A stretch of DNA of 64,000 nucleotides from Ariolimax columbianus (GCA_036924085.1 JAVGWX010000003.1:131485023-131549022), one strand, 5' to 3'; shown: positions 1 through 10,731, numbered from the stretch's first letter. Notes: a model not told the origin generated them from the sequence alone. Numbers and translations: made by a program.

Positions 1-373
1 GTTGATATGTGAATGGAAAAGTATGCGATCGATATGTCTATGGAGAAATATGGAATTGATATGTATATGAAGAAGTATGGGATTGATATGTACATGGAAA
101 AGTAAAGGACTTACATCTCTATGGAGAAATATGGGATGAATATGTATATAGAGAAATATGGAATTGATATGTCTATAGAGAAGAATGGGATTGATATGCC
201 TATAGAGAAGTATTCCTTGATACATCTATAGAGAAATATGGAATTGATATGTCTAAAGAGGAGTATGTGATTGATATGTCCATAGAGAAGTATGGGATTG
301 CCCATAGAGAAATATGGTATTTACATATAAAGAGAGGAGTATGGTGCTCGGCATGTTCATAGAGAAGTATAAG
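1..373. repeat. 27-bp minisatellite, monomeric part
   Basis: Degenerate tandem copies of a 27-bp unit close to GATATGTCTATAGAGAAATA followed by TGGAATT, about 13 copies, with many substitutions and small indels. It runs into the window's left edge, so its true start is unknown. The short reading frames seen on both strands are by-products of a unit length divisible by three. It is the likely ancestor of the 54-bp array that follows. Confidence 0.85.
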
Positions 374-954
374 GTTGTCATGTCTATATGGTAGTACGGT
401 GTTGACCTGTACATTGAGAAGTATGAGGTTGTCATGTCTATATGGTAGTACGGTGTTGAGCTGTACATTGAGAAGTATGAGGTTGTCATGTCTATATGGT
501 ACTACGGTGTTGACCTGTACATTGAGAAGTATGAGGTTGTCATGTCTATATGGTAGTACGGTGTTGACCTGTACATTGAGAAGTATGAGGTTGTCATGTC
601 TATATGGCAGTACGGTGTTGACCTGTACATTGAGAAGTATGAGGTTGTCATGTCTATATGGTAGTACGGTGTTGACCTGTACATTGAGAAGTATGAGGTT
701 GGCATGTCTATATGGTAGTACGGTGTTGACCTGTACATTGAGAAGTATGAGGTTGTCATGTCTATATGGTAGTACGGTGTTGACCTGTACATTGAGAAGT
801 ATGAGGTTGTCATGTCTATATGGTAGTACGGTGTTGACCTGTACATTGAGAAGTATGAGGTTGTCATGTCTATATGGTAGTATGAGCTTGAAGAGTCCAT
901 CTGGAAGATTTGGCTTATGTGTATATAGAGAAATGTGGGTTTTACATATTCATA
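374..954. repeat. 54-bp dimeric minisatellite
   Basis: Copies start every 54 bp at 374, 428, 482, 536, 590, 644, 698, 752, 806 and 860. They are nearly identical up to about 885, then decay into 27-bp-like units to 954. Each 54-bp unit splits into two halves (GTTGTCATGTCTATATGG... and GTTGACCTGTACATTGAG...), each resembling the 27-bp monomer to the left. This is therefore a homogenised dimer of that monomer. The frame open across it (18 residues per unit) is a repeat artefact. Confidence 0.9.
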
Positions 955-1472
955 TGAAGCGTGTTCAAATAAAACTGGACCAAACTGCAACAAGTAAACA
1001 TACGTACAATGCGCATGATGACGTCACTTCTGGTGTAAACAGCACCTAATAACGGTCAAGTTTACAAAATTTCATTATTCTCCGACTCAATAGTTCTCTC
1101 GGCAGACCATTGCAAACATGGCTGGTGTGATACGGAATCCGTCCAGAGTTGATCAGCAAGAGGTGATTCGGTTTCTAACAGCTGAAGGATGTCGACCAGT
1201 TGACATTCATCGCAGAATGTAGGCAGTGTGAGGTGACAAAAAGTGTGTCGAAGACAACAGTGAAGAACTGGTAAACGATATTTAAAGGATGACGTGAGTT
1301 AGCACAACAATATGCGCCTGACCTTGTCTCGGAAGATCTTTCGTTAACTCACGTCCTTTTTTAAACATCGTTGTCCAGTTTGTGCTGTTTGCACCAGAAG
1401 GGACGTCATCATGAGTATCGTACGTATATTCACTTGTTGCAGTTTGGTCCGGTTTCATTTGAAAACGTCTCG
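955..1472 (+). mobile_element. Mariner-like non-autonomous fold-back element
   Basis: A 518-bp element flanked by TA (953-954 and 1473-1474), the expected mariner target duplication, inside the 27-bp minisatellite. About 90 bp at the left end (955-1045) recurs inverted at the right end (1385-1472); both share GGACCAAACTGCAACAAGT. At 1118-1207 an ATG frame begins MAGVIRNPSRVDQQEVIRFL and continues with AEGCRPVDIHRRM, typical of the helix-turn-helix N-terminus of mariner-type transposases. It then breaks at a stop. The right half on the minus strand encodes NWTTMFKKGRELTKDLPRQG, the next segment of such a protein, directly abutting the right terminal repeat. The element is therefore an internally deleted and inverted derivative that makes no transposase. 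The family assignment is from protein-motif memory. Confidence 0.75.
1118..1300 (+). pseudogene. Mariner-type transposase N-terminal fragment
   Basis: The plus-strand reading from ATG at 1118 gives about 30 residues of the DNA-binding N-terminus of a mariner-like transposase, with an arginine-rich start and an IHRRM helix. A stop follows, then frame-shifted remains (KTTVKNW-like) as far as about 1300. The catalytic domain is absent. The mariner C-terminal fragment at 20760-21430 could belong to the same family, but they do not overlap, so I cannot confirm it. Non-functional. Confidence 0.7.
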
Positions 1473-1548
1473 TAGAAAAGTATGGGCTTGACATGTCCTC
1501 GAGTGAAGAATGTATACATATGTAATAACAAACGGTAAGTATGGCAGT

Positions 1549-2546
1549 GTGAAGTATGTGTGTATCATCGCGTAGCTTCTAATAGTTTGACTGTTATCTC
1601 ATTGTGAAGTATATGTGTATCATCTCGTAGCTTGTAATAGCTTGACTGTTATCTCATTGTGAAGTATGTGTGTATCATCGCGTAGCTTCTAATAGTTTGA
1701 CTGTTATCTCATTGTGAAGTATATGTGTATCATCTCGTAGCTTGTAATAGCTTGACTGTTATCTCATTGTGAAGTATGTGTGTATCATCGCGTAGCTTCT
1801 AATAGTTTGACTGTTATCTCATTGTGAAGTATATGTGTATCATCTCGTAGCTTGTAATAGCTTGACTGTTATCTCATTGTGAAGTATATGTGTATCATCT
1901 CGTAGCTTGTACTAGCTTGACTGTTATCTCATTGTGAGGTATTTGTGTATCATCTAGTAGCTTGTAATAGCTTGACTGTTATGTCATTGTGAAGTATATG
2001 TGCATCATCCCGTAGCTTGTAATAGCTTGACTGTTATCTCATTGTGAAGTATATGTGTATCATCTCGTAGCTTGTAATAGCTTGACTGTTATCTCATTGT
2101 GAAGTATATGTGTATCATCTCGTAGCTTGTACTAGCTTGACTGTTATCTCATTGTGAGGTATTTGTGTATCATCTAGTAGCTTCTAATAGTTTGACTGTT
2201 ATCTCATTGTGAAGTATATGTGTATCATCTCGTAGCTTGTAATAGCTTGACTGTTATCTCATTGTGAAGTATATGTGTATCATCTCGTAGCTTGTACTAG
2301 CTTGACTGTTATCTCATTGTGAGGTATTTGTGTATCATCTAGTAGCTTGTAATAGCTTGACTGTTATGTCATTGTGAAGTATATGTGCATCATCCCGTAG
2401 CTTGTAATAGCTTGACTGTTATCTCATTGTGAAGTATATGGGTATCATCTCGTAGCTTGTACTAGCTTGACTGTTATCTCATTGTGAGGTATATGTGTAG
2501 CATCTTGTAGCTTCTAATAGCTTGACTGTTATCTCATTGTGAAGTA
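1549..2546. repeat. 55-bp minisatellite with higher-order structure
   Basis: About 18 copies of a 55-bp unit beginning GTGAAGTATATGTGTATCAT. The first six units alternate between two variants (CTTCTAATAGTTTGAC and CTTGTAATAGCTTGAC), giving a 110-bp higher-order repeat. Later, a run of variant units (GTACTAG, then GAGGTATTTG, then CATCATCCCG) starting near 1881 recurs near 2266, exactly seven units (385 bp) downstream. That suggests block duplication. No coding content. Confidence 0.9.
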
Positions 2547-3571
2547 CATCTATGTTATATGTTGTTGTTAGAACCAACTATTGCCCAGATGAGTTAACTC
2601 TTGATGTTTCTTTTGTAGCAGGTTACTGTGGCTCTTCTAACATCATGAGGTGTACTTGAATAGCTGGACCTGGAACCTTCTGGTTCCAGTGCAATATGCA
2701 GTTTCTCAGTTAGCTCACCACTATGTGGATTGGAATGTAGTTCTCACCTCGTTAACCAAACTTCTGTGACACGGCCTGTTTTCAGGACCATGAACAAGGA
2801 CGTAGGATTGTGCCTTGACGAGTATAATTCACCTAACCCTGACTGCTCTTTGCCCCCATGAAGTTTCTAATATGTTGTTTGTTTTGCCGGATTGAAGAAT
2901 ATTTTTATCGTATCTTGTTCTTTAGCTATTTTGTTTAAAATCCCAGAGCTGAGTGTTTGGGTTCCGAATGAAGAAAATAAATCTATAAGATTATCTTGTC
3001 TGTGCAACTAATATTAGAATCCTAAAGTCAACAGCGTTTTTGTTGAATTGTGAATTGAATTACACTTTCTCTTATGAATTAATTCTTCTACTTAAAATTC
3101 TCGCCACTTTGACACACATAGACAAATTGGAGATAAGCATACAGTTAATTTAAATCTGTTATTTTCAAACACAAGGCCACAAAACATGACAGATTATCCA
3201 CAATATTCCTCGGAGTTTCTTGCAGTCGGAGTTTCTAATCCCTCACTTTTTTCTCGCTAGAAAAATATGTGTTTGTTGAGCAGGTGACTTCTCGTGTTAT
3301 GGCACCTGTCACAATAAGCGGGGAATTAGTTGCTCGAGTTTCAGAGAACAGGTACGGTTGAAGAAATTCCATTAGCTCTACAGATATCTGAGAAAGCTGG
3401 AAGTAATATCATCGGGTAGACCTATACTAGCGAGAGCTGGTGATATAACTGGTTGGATGTAGCTTTCGTCGCTATCGTACTACTACCACTCAGTATCGTC
3501 TCTCGTCCTTACTTTGTCTGTTCAGTGTATTATTCTCCATTCGTTCTTATCCCTTCTCCTATATTTCTGGC
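2547..3571. other. Single-copy-looking stretch, nothing recognised
   Basis: AT-rich sequence without a convincing reading frame, TE motif or array. A pyrimidine tract with TTTTGTAG near 2612 and AATAAA near 2980 resemble a splice acceptor and a polyadenylation signal, but I found no coding sequence to attach them to. Confidence 0.4.
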
Positions 3572-3830
3572 TATGTATATGCACGTATATATGTGTACAT
3601 GTATACATATACACACACATACATACATACATACATACATATATACATACATACATACATACATACATACATGCATGCATGCATACATACATACATACAT
3701 ACATACATACATACATACATACATACATACATACATACATACATACATACATACATACATACACGAACACGCACACGCACACGCGCACACACACAGACAG
3801 ACAGAAAGACAGACATCTGCACAATAATTA
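3572..3830. repeat. (CATA)n microsatellite with CA/CG flank
   Basis: A nearly pure CATA repeat from about 3610 to 3760 with a short GCAT interruption near 3672, followed by CACACG and CAGACAGA runs. Open frames through it on both strands are simple-repeat artefacts. Confidence 0.95.
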
Positions 3831-4072
3831 AGACTGCCTGACTAACATTGTCAATCCCCTCCATAACTTAACAAACTCGTCATCTAATCGAAAATATAAG
3901 CATATTCACTTGGAAATATAAAACCTGTATGTCCAACGCACTGCCCGTGGGTGGCATCCGAACTTCACACTTATATAACCTGGCCTACAGAGACGTTTGC
4001 AAATTTCACTAAATAAGTCACACTAGCCGTCTAAATGATGCTAGGTGTTATCTGTACTGAAAGAAAATCATT
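3831..4072. other. Left flank of LINE copy 1, probable hAT 5' flank
   Basis: No gene seen. The last 20 or so bases (CTGTACTGAAAGAAAATC, 4052-4069) align with 17775-17790 beside the second hAT copy. This segment was therefore contiguous with 6356 onward before LINE copy 1 inserted. The stretch GAAAATCATT at 4063-4072 is the left target-site duplication. Confidence 0.5.
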
Positions 4073-6355
4073 CTTCTTCTTCTTCTTCTTCGTACACTGT
4101 TAGACGTCAACCTTTATTTTTTCGAAAAAATGAGCGGTCATCCTGAGGCTGTCGACACTGCCATAGAGCTTTTTTAGTGTTGCCACTGGTGATGGCCACA
4201 TCTGCTTTCTCTGATCCTCGTATGTCGGGCAGTTTTGCAGCAGATGTTCAGCGGTCATTTTCCAAGTACCGCACGTGTATTCGTTAGTGTCACCTATCTT
4301 CAATTTATTGAATAGGTGGTACCTCAGTCTATTGTGGCAAGTGCGAAGTCTGAAGACCACGACCTGCTCTCTTCTGTTCAACTGGTAATAGGCATCGTTT
4401 ATTGTGTAGCCAGTATGTTCTGTTTCCCATTTGGTCATGTATCTAGATCTAATAAGCCGTTTTGACTCTTCGTATGTCATACTAGTATCTGGTTGTGGTA
4501 GTCTTGCACCTTCTTTTGCCAATCTGTCTGCCTCCTCGTTGCCTTGGATGTTACAGTGGGATGGAACCCACTGTACCACTACTGTTTTTGGTGCGGACTG
4601 CTGGCATAGTTGACAGAGTACTGCTCTTAAATCATTAAGTTCAGTATTTTTCTGGCTTTTTAGTACTGTGACTACGGCCAGGGCATCTGTAAACAAGACT
4701 ATATGGCTTTCACTTCTTTTGCCTGTCACCATTTCTTCTACTGCAGCCCTCAGTGCCTCTGCCTCCACTCTGAAATTGCTTGAGTATTTTCCAGTTGTCA
4801 CTGATAGTGTTGTTTTTCTACCATTTGGTAGGCTCAGGAATACCTCTTTCCCTCCGTTCTGTGTTGTGTTTGTTACAGAGCCGTCGGTGTATGCATGGGT
4901 CCAGTCCATGCTTGAGTAGTTTTTCGTTATGTACCTGAGGGTTATGTCTCTTCTTTCTTTTTCAGTCTGGCTGTTCTTGTTTCCAATACCTGGTATATTT
5001 TCTACCACCTCTGGAAATATATCCTGCCTCCAGGTAGGTTTCCGTACAGTAGGGATGGGCTTTTGTGTTGTTAATGCGTTCATAAGGTCTTCGCTCATCT
5101 TTGCTTTGGCTATTTCTGCAAGTTTCTCCGCTTTAGTTTCCCATTTCCAAAATTATTTAGTCTTATGCATTGGATGGTCTGTCCGTCCTCTGAGTTTCTC
5201 TGCTTGCTGCTGGGCTCTGCAGTCTCTTCTGTCGGTTATGGATTGCAGATTTGTAATCTTTCCCAGTTCTACAATTGGCGTTGACTTCATGCCTCCTGTT
5301 ATAACTCTCATGGCTTGGTTTTGGTGTTTGCTAATTTTGTCAAAGTTCCTCTTTCCAGACCTTGTCAAATGCCTTTTCTAAATCCACCCAAACCGCTACT
5401 GTGTGTTTTTTCTCCTGGTAAGCATCCTCTATTTCCTGTGGTATGAGAGTGATCTGATCCTCTGTGGATCTGTGCTGTCTAAAGCCTGCTTGCTGTGGAA
5501 TTAGTATGTGTTTTTCTTCCAGATGCCACATCAGTCTGGTGTTTATCATACGCTCCATCAGTTTTCCTTCGCAGCTCTCAGTAGACTGATAGGCCTGTAT
5601 CCATTTGGATCAGTTCTATCTTTTTCTTTCTTTGGTACTGGTATAAGTACAGCGTCTTTCCATATCTGAGGTACAATTCCCATTTTCCAGCTTTGGTTCA
5701 GGATTGATAGTAACTTTCTATTTGCTGTTTGGCCCAACCCCATCAGCATTTTGTTTGTTACGTCATCTTTTCCGGGCGATTTCTTTTTCTTTAATGTTCT
5801 CATGGCCTCTTCCATTTCATTCATTGTTAGTTTTGCCATCATGTGCTCCTCTGGTGCCATATTGATGTTGTCGTGCCTCTTTTGTTCTTCATTAATGTTT
5901 GTATGCCTATTTGTAGGGACATCAATGTGGTTTGCTCTGGCATAATGTTCTATAAAGGCGTTTGCTGCCTTTTTTCCAGTGAGCATGTAGTTGCCCTGCT
6001 TGATGGTAATTTGTTTGTTTGATGGAGTTTCGTCATTCATGGATCTGACTAACTTCCATAGTTTGTTCCCTTCTTTGTCTAAATTGAGGCTTTCTGTTTT
6101 GTTTTTCCAACTTTCTCTTGTTATTTGGTTTAGAGTGTATTTGTATTTCTCCGTGGTCGCTTTGGGGGCGAAATTTGCCTCCATAGATTGTTCTCTCTCT
6201 GCTATGTTCCTAGCATTTGAGACTTCGTCTTCCGCTTGCTGCAGTTCATCATTCCAATAAGGCTTGTAGTTTTTCCTTGGCCCTCTTGGGATGGTTTCAG
6301 TGGCTGCTTGCATTATTGCTTTGCTTAGGCTTTCCACCATGGGTTTCATATTGTT
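4073..6355 (-). mobile_element. I-group LINE copy 1, 5'-truncated and internally deleted
   Basis: Same family as the intact copy at 41163-45068. The 3' (GAA)n tail is at 4073-4092 and the 5' truncation lies just before the codon for MKPMVESLSK at about 6350. Imperfect 10-bp duplications (GAAAATCATT at 4063-4072, GAAAATAATT at 6356-6365) flank it, fitting target-primed insertion. RT N-terminal region (5558-6349) and RNase H (4100-5098) readings are present. Missing is about 660 bp corresponding to 43163-43822 of the intact copy: the RT active-site FADD block and what follows. Confidence 0.9.
4100..6349 (-). pseudogene. LINE ORF2 pseudogene (RT/RNase H), copy 1
   Basis: Read on the minus strand, it begins at MKPMVESLSK (residues 333-342 of the intact ORF) and matches through SPGKDDVTNKML and NGYRPISLL. 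A +2 indel near 5575 then shifts the frame. The second frame (5340-5558) covers the palm segment VDLEKAFDKVWK. It ends where a deletion between two similar GAACTT-like sites removes about 220 residues including FADD and shifts the frame again. The third part restarts at RNFDKISKHQNQ, and a final open stretch (4100-5098) holds RNase H with HAYTDGS, the EEADRLAKE box and a degraded terminal zinc motif (CGTW in place of CPCGTG). Non-functional. Confidence 0.9.
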
Positions 6356-6698
6356 GAAAATAATTGGACTACGAGAACCTACTCCTAAATTTCAAGAATT
6401 AAATTAAAAACAAATAAATAATGAGTTCGCTTATATTGTTTTATGAGTACACGCCGTTGACATCCCTTCTGGTTAATGAAAAGTGCATTGTCTGAACTTT
6501 AAAAAGTAAAGCAAGTTAAGGTTGAATGTGGCGAGGCTGACGCTCCAACTAACGGTTATTCATACTCTTTTGAGTGATCGCAATGGTACTGCATCATCTA
6601 CAACTTTGACTATTATATTGACCGTCTTATAAATTAGTTATTGTTTATTATATTCATTTCATTGTGTTATAACTGTGTCTGCATTTTGAATTATCAAG
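6356..6698 (+). other. hAT copy 1, 5' non-coding region
   Basis: No frame seen. It shares interspersed blocks with the DNA 5' of the second hAT copy: ACCTACTCCTAAATTTC matches 17808 onward, and AAGTAAAGCAAGTTAAGGTT matches the region near 17945. I read it as the hAT 5' untranslated or terminal region. The terminal inverted repeat itself was not pinned down. Confidence 0.5.
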
Positions 6699-9420
6699 AT
6701 GATGTCATTGAAGAAGAGAAAAGTGGTCAAGGAGTGTAGTGTATTTCAAGAGAAGTGTGCTTATTATTACTATTTTGTCATGCAGATGCAAAAACCTGTT
6801 TGCTATGTGTTTAAAGAAATGTGTTTCGCGGTGAAATAATACAATATACAAAATCACTATAATGGCAAACAAACCAATTATAGGGACTTGAAAAGTCACC
6901 TGAGAAAAGATTAGATAAAAATTTGAAACAAGAGTATTTCTACTCAAACGACGTTTTTCCACAAAAAGCATTATTGAAGATAACAATTTTGTTCTGGCAA
7001 ACTTTTCTATTGCCTGTGAAAAAATTACAAAGTATCACAAGGCCGTGTTGCAAAGAATACTTTGTCAAAGAATCTCTCAGTGCTATCAGTATAATGTGTC
7101 CTAATAAAAGCAATACCATTTAACAAATAAGTCTCTCTGGTTGGACTGTGACGAGACGTTTCCACTGAATGTCCGATGATTTAAGCATCAAAGAACTTAC
7201 GTCACAATTTGAAGCGTTTTCAGTTGCTCTAGACGAGAGAACGGCCTACATCGCGCCGGTCAGTTGCTCTAGACGAGAGAACGGCCTACATCGCGCCGGT
7301 CAGTTGCTCTAGACGAGAGAACGGCCTACATCGCGCCGGTCAGTTGCTCTAGACGAGAGAACGGCCTACATCGCGCCGCTCAGTTGCTCTAGACGAGAGA
7401 ACGGCCTACATCGCGTTGGTCAGTTGCTCTAGACGAGAGAACGGCCTACATCGCGCCGGTCAGTTGCTCTAGACGAGAGAACGGCCTACATCGCGCCGGT
7501 CAGTTGGCTAGACGAGAGAACGGCCTACATCGCGCCGGTCAGTTGCTCTAGACGAGAGAACGGCCTACATCGCGCCGGTCAGTTGCTCTAGACGAGAGAA
7601 CGGCCTACATCGCGCCAGTCAGTTGCTCTAGACGAGAGAACGGCTTACATCACGCCGGTCAGTTGGCTAGACGAGAGAACGGCCTACATCGCGCCGGTCA
7701 GTTGCTCTAGACGAGAGAACGGCCTACATCGCGCCGGTCAGTTGCTCTAGACGAGAGAACGGCCTACATCGCGCCGCTCAGTTGCTCTAGACGAGAGAAC
7801 GGCCTACATCGCGTTGGTCAGTTGCTCTAGACGAGAGAACGGCCTACATCGCGCAGGTCAGTTGCTCTAGACGAGAGAACGGCCTACATCGCGCAGGTCA
7901 GTTGCTCTAGACGAGAGAACGGCCTACATCGCGCAGGTCAGTTGCTCTAGACGAGAGAACGGCCTACATCGCGCAGGTCAGTTGCTCTAGACGAGAGAAC
8001 GGCTTACATCACGCCGCTCAGTTGCTCTAGACGAGAGAACGGCCTACATCGCGTTGGTCAGTTGCTCTAGACGAGAGAACGGCCTACATCGCGCAGGTCA
8101 GTTGCTCTAGACGAGAGAACGGCCTACATAGCGTTGGTCAGTTGCTCTAGACGAGAGAACGGCCTACTTCGCGTTGGTCAGTTGCTCTAGACGAGAGAAC
8201 GGCCTACATCGCGCCGTTCAGTTGCTCTAGACGAGAGAACGGCCTACATCGCGCTGGTCAGTTGGCTAGATTTGTCTGCTAAATTCAGTTGTGCGAAATG
8301 CTTTCTTTTCAAACAATGAAAGATCATACAAGCAGAGAAGATTTTGACAATGAAGAAAAAAATTATATTTTAATTAAATTAGATCTAAGTGGGAGTTGTT
8401 GAATGAGGAACCAATCGACGCTGCTCCAGCAATGAATGGGTCACAATTGAGCATTTCTGTTAAACATCAGATCAGAGTGAACTGAAACGATTGCCAACGC
8501 AGATGATGTGTGCGCCTTTCATTGCATTTTTCTACAAAACCTGAGTGCAAAATTATTTCAATTCGCTCAATCCATGAACACGGTAGTTTCGTGTATATTT
8601 TATAAAGTCGAGAGCGCTAACCACCGCTAATGTCGAGAATTTATGTTTGAAGGCTTCACGTTTTATTGTTAAGTTTATTGTCGGCGGACCCTGAAGCGCG
8701 TTTTGATTTAAAAGATAAGGTATCTGTTTTCATGGATTTGAAAGAACATGTCTGTGTGAGTCAGAAAATAATAGCTGAAGTTCTGATTTAGTATTTCCTG
8801 CAGACGTTACAAATCATCCTAATGAACTAAATGCTAATGTACAAGCCCAAGTATAGTTGATTCATGAGCTGTATGGGCATATTTAGGTATTTCATAATAA
8901 CTCTGAGAATTTATACCAATCATAGCCCATACGTATCATTTCCAACTAGCCAACCTCAACAATGATTTTGATTGTGAGTCATTTGAGGGCGAATTTAAGT
9001 TTTTGATTGAAGAATTCAAAACCAGCTTTCATGATTTTCACGTACAAAAGAAAATGTTTAAACTTGTTCTTCTTCGTATGAAGTAAACTCCGATAAAATA
9101 AAGCTAACCCTTCTATGTAAATGGAACTGTTTGAACTTCAAGATAACTCAGATCTGATGGTAACAATTTTGGAGGTTTCATTAATTGATTTTTATAAGAA
9201 AGTGTTCCCAGTTGTCAAGTACCCGAAACTTTCAGCTTTGTCTCTGAAGATAATATTTGAATGCACTTGCAAATGCCAGTAATTTTTTTTTTTCCGAATG
9301 GAGAATATTTATTCAAAATTGAGGGTGAGATTAACGGATTCGCATATAGAAAATTCTGTGCAAGTTGCAGCTTCGGTTACTTGGCCATCTTGTGAGACAC
9401 CCGAAGTCATTCATTCTCAT
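6699..9420 (+). pseudogene. hAT transposase pseudogene (ZBED5/GTF2IRD2-like), copy 1
   Basis: The start at 6699 gives MMSLKKRKVVKECSVFQEK, the usual opening of this transposase group. It is followed by a BED-like finger (CYVFKEMCFAVK, then YNIQNHY), with stops and frame changes throughout. At 7168-7260 the frame gives DDLSIKELTSQFEAFSVALD then ERT, the first catalytic-aspartate block. Here the gene is interrupted by 26 copies of a 40-bp satellite. Beyond it, recognisable parts are DVTNHPNELNANVQ and HELYGH (about 8800-8880), the MELFELQDNSDL / SLIDFYKKVFPVVKYPKLSA block (9120-9240) that normally holds the hAT dimerisation domain, and RLTDSHIENSVQVAAS (about 9330-9375). The gene is spread over about 2.7 kb and is dead. 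The family call rests on remembered conserved blocks. Confidence 0.82.
7221..8258 (+). repeat. 40-bp minisatellite inside the hAT transposase gene
   Basis: Exactly 26 copies of a 40-bp unit (CAGTTGCTCTAGACGAGAGA then ACGGCCTACATCGCGCCGGT); two copies are one base short, giving 1038 bp. The unit is the transposase's own sequence for about 13 residues around SVALDERTAYIAP, and hAT sequence resumes at 8259 with CAGTTGGCTAGATTTG. Forty is not divisible by three, so the array destroys the frame. Terminal variants CGCT, TTGG and CAGG recur in blocks; the pair CGCT-TTGG appears near 7380, 7780 and 8010, indicating block duplication. Confidence 0.97.
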
Positions 9421-9866
9421 TAAAGGCATCTCGGCTCATCTCCTCATTCCTGTGCACCCCGCACACTTTTTCCATTCGCTGTAAAACCGTTCACCTCGCC
9501 TGTAGCCCACCCTGAAACCGCCGACTCCACTCACCCTACGCATTCGTTGTACCTTTTCAATTTAATATTAAGCCTTCAATACATTAATTTTAACTAGTAT
9601 CTATTGATGAAACAATTTAAAAAACACAATTTTGGAGTCCAAAATCGAGGCGTTTAATAACTCTCAATTTGCTTTCCATTTGCTTTCGAGCGTTTGCGCA
9701 TTTGACGTCCAGTCAAGAAAAATAGGTCGCGGGAGTCACCGTTCATTTATCACTATGATGCCTTTGACAATTTTTCGAAAAGTCGTACACAATATTATTT
9801 TTTTTAAATTGTGTGTAACTGTCGATGTAAAATGTTGAAAATAAACTGCAAAATCACATAAACGCG
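9421..9866. other. Probable hAT 3' flank, no gene
   Basis: AT-rich DNA with a C-rich patch (9460-9540). No array, frame or TE motif is convincing. It lies between the end of the hAT coding remnant and the start of RTE-A, so it should include the hAT 3' end. Confidence 0.4.
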
Positions 9867-10142
9867 CGTGGGACTAATATGCGAATTAACAAAAAGAAAA
9901 CAGAAACTATGAAGATCAGTAGAACAACTGGTACACTCAACATAAGGGTAAATGATATTGCTTTTCAACAGGCCCGTGAGTTCAAGTGTTTTGGCAGTAT
10001 TTTTTCGGATGAATCGACAGGGAAATAAAAACTATGTGTCAGAAAGTACCCGTGGTGGTTTATCAGCTGTCACCAGAACTTAGCCCTCCGATTATTAGTT
10101 TGGAAACAAAGCAACAGCTGGTAAACAGTATATGTATGCCTA

Positions 10143-10460
10143 CTCTGTGCTATGAGTGCCAAACATTGTCTCTGTACAATGCGCACGACTCTGTGCTATG
10201 AGTGCCAAACATTGTCTCTGTACAATGCGTACGACTCTGTACTATGAGTGCCAAACAGTGTCTCTGTACAGTGCGTACGACTCTGTGCTATGAGTGCCAA
10301 ACATTGTCTCTGTGAGTGCGCACGACTCTGTGCTATGAGTGCCAAACATTGTCTCTGTACAGTGCGCACGACTCGGTGCTATGAGTGCCAAACATTGTCT
10401 CTGTACAGTGCGCACGACTCTGTGCTATGAGTGCCAAACATTGTCTCTGTACAGTGCGCA
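10143..10460 (+). repeat. 46-bp minisatellite inside RTE-A
   Basis: About seven copies, starting at 10143, 10189, 10235, 10281, 10326, 10372 and 10418. The unit CTCTGTGCTATGAGTGCCAA (first 20 bases) encodes the LINE's own TLCYECQTLSLYSAH segment. LINE sequence continues on either side, so the array arose by local amplification within the element. Confidence 0.93.
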
Positions 10461-10487
10461 TAAAAGCAGAATTTCGACGTGTGAAAT

Positions 10488-10731
10488 TTTTTTAATTTTC
10501 TAATTTTCTATAATCCCCAAGGCGGTGTGCGTTGCGCTGTGATTTTTATTTTGCGCCTGTCGACCCAGTGCATCCGATTTCAGCATTCATTTTATGTAAG
10601 GGTCTGCTTCCTTCTGCATTTTCTAAGGGTTTGCTTCCCCTGGGTAACGGCCGGTGCTGTGATGGGGATCGAACCCAGCACCTTCGGGTTGTGAGCCGTG
10701 CCACTTAACCACTAGGCCACGCCATCCCCTA
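10488..10731 (-). mobile_element. tRNA-derived SINE with perfect 11-bp target duplication
   Basis: Read on the minus strand from 10731, the head contains an A-box (TGGCCTAGTGG) and a B-box (GGTTCGATCCC) at tRNA spacing. Next comes a body carrying GCTGAAATCGGATGCACTGG and an A/T-rich tail at 10488-10510. ACGTGTGAAAT flanks it on both sides (10477-10487 and 10732-10742) without a mismatch. The insertion interrupts RTE-A coding sequence, which reads across the join when the SINE and one duplication are removed. A shorter relative lies at 55612-55784. Confidence 0.93.

Noticed and set aside
375..1049. 224-codon plus-strand ORF and its minus-strand partners
   Set aside because: They run through the 54-bp array, whose unit is divisible by three. 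The protein is an 18-residue repeat with no recognisable flanks.
3453..3864. Several ORFs over the CATA microsatellite
   Set aside because: Simple-repeat translation in multiple frames and both strands.
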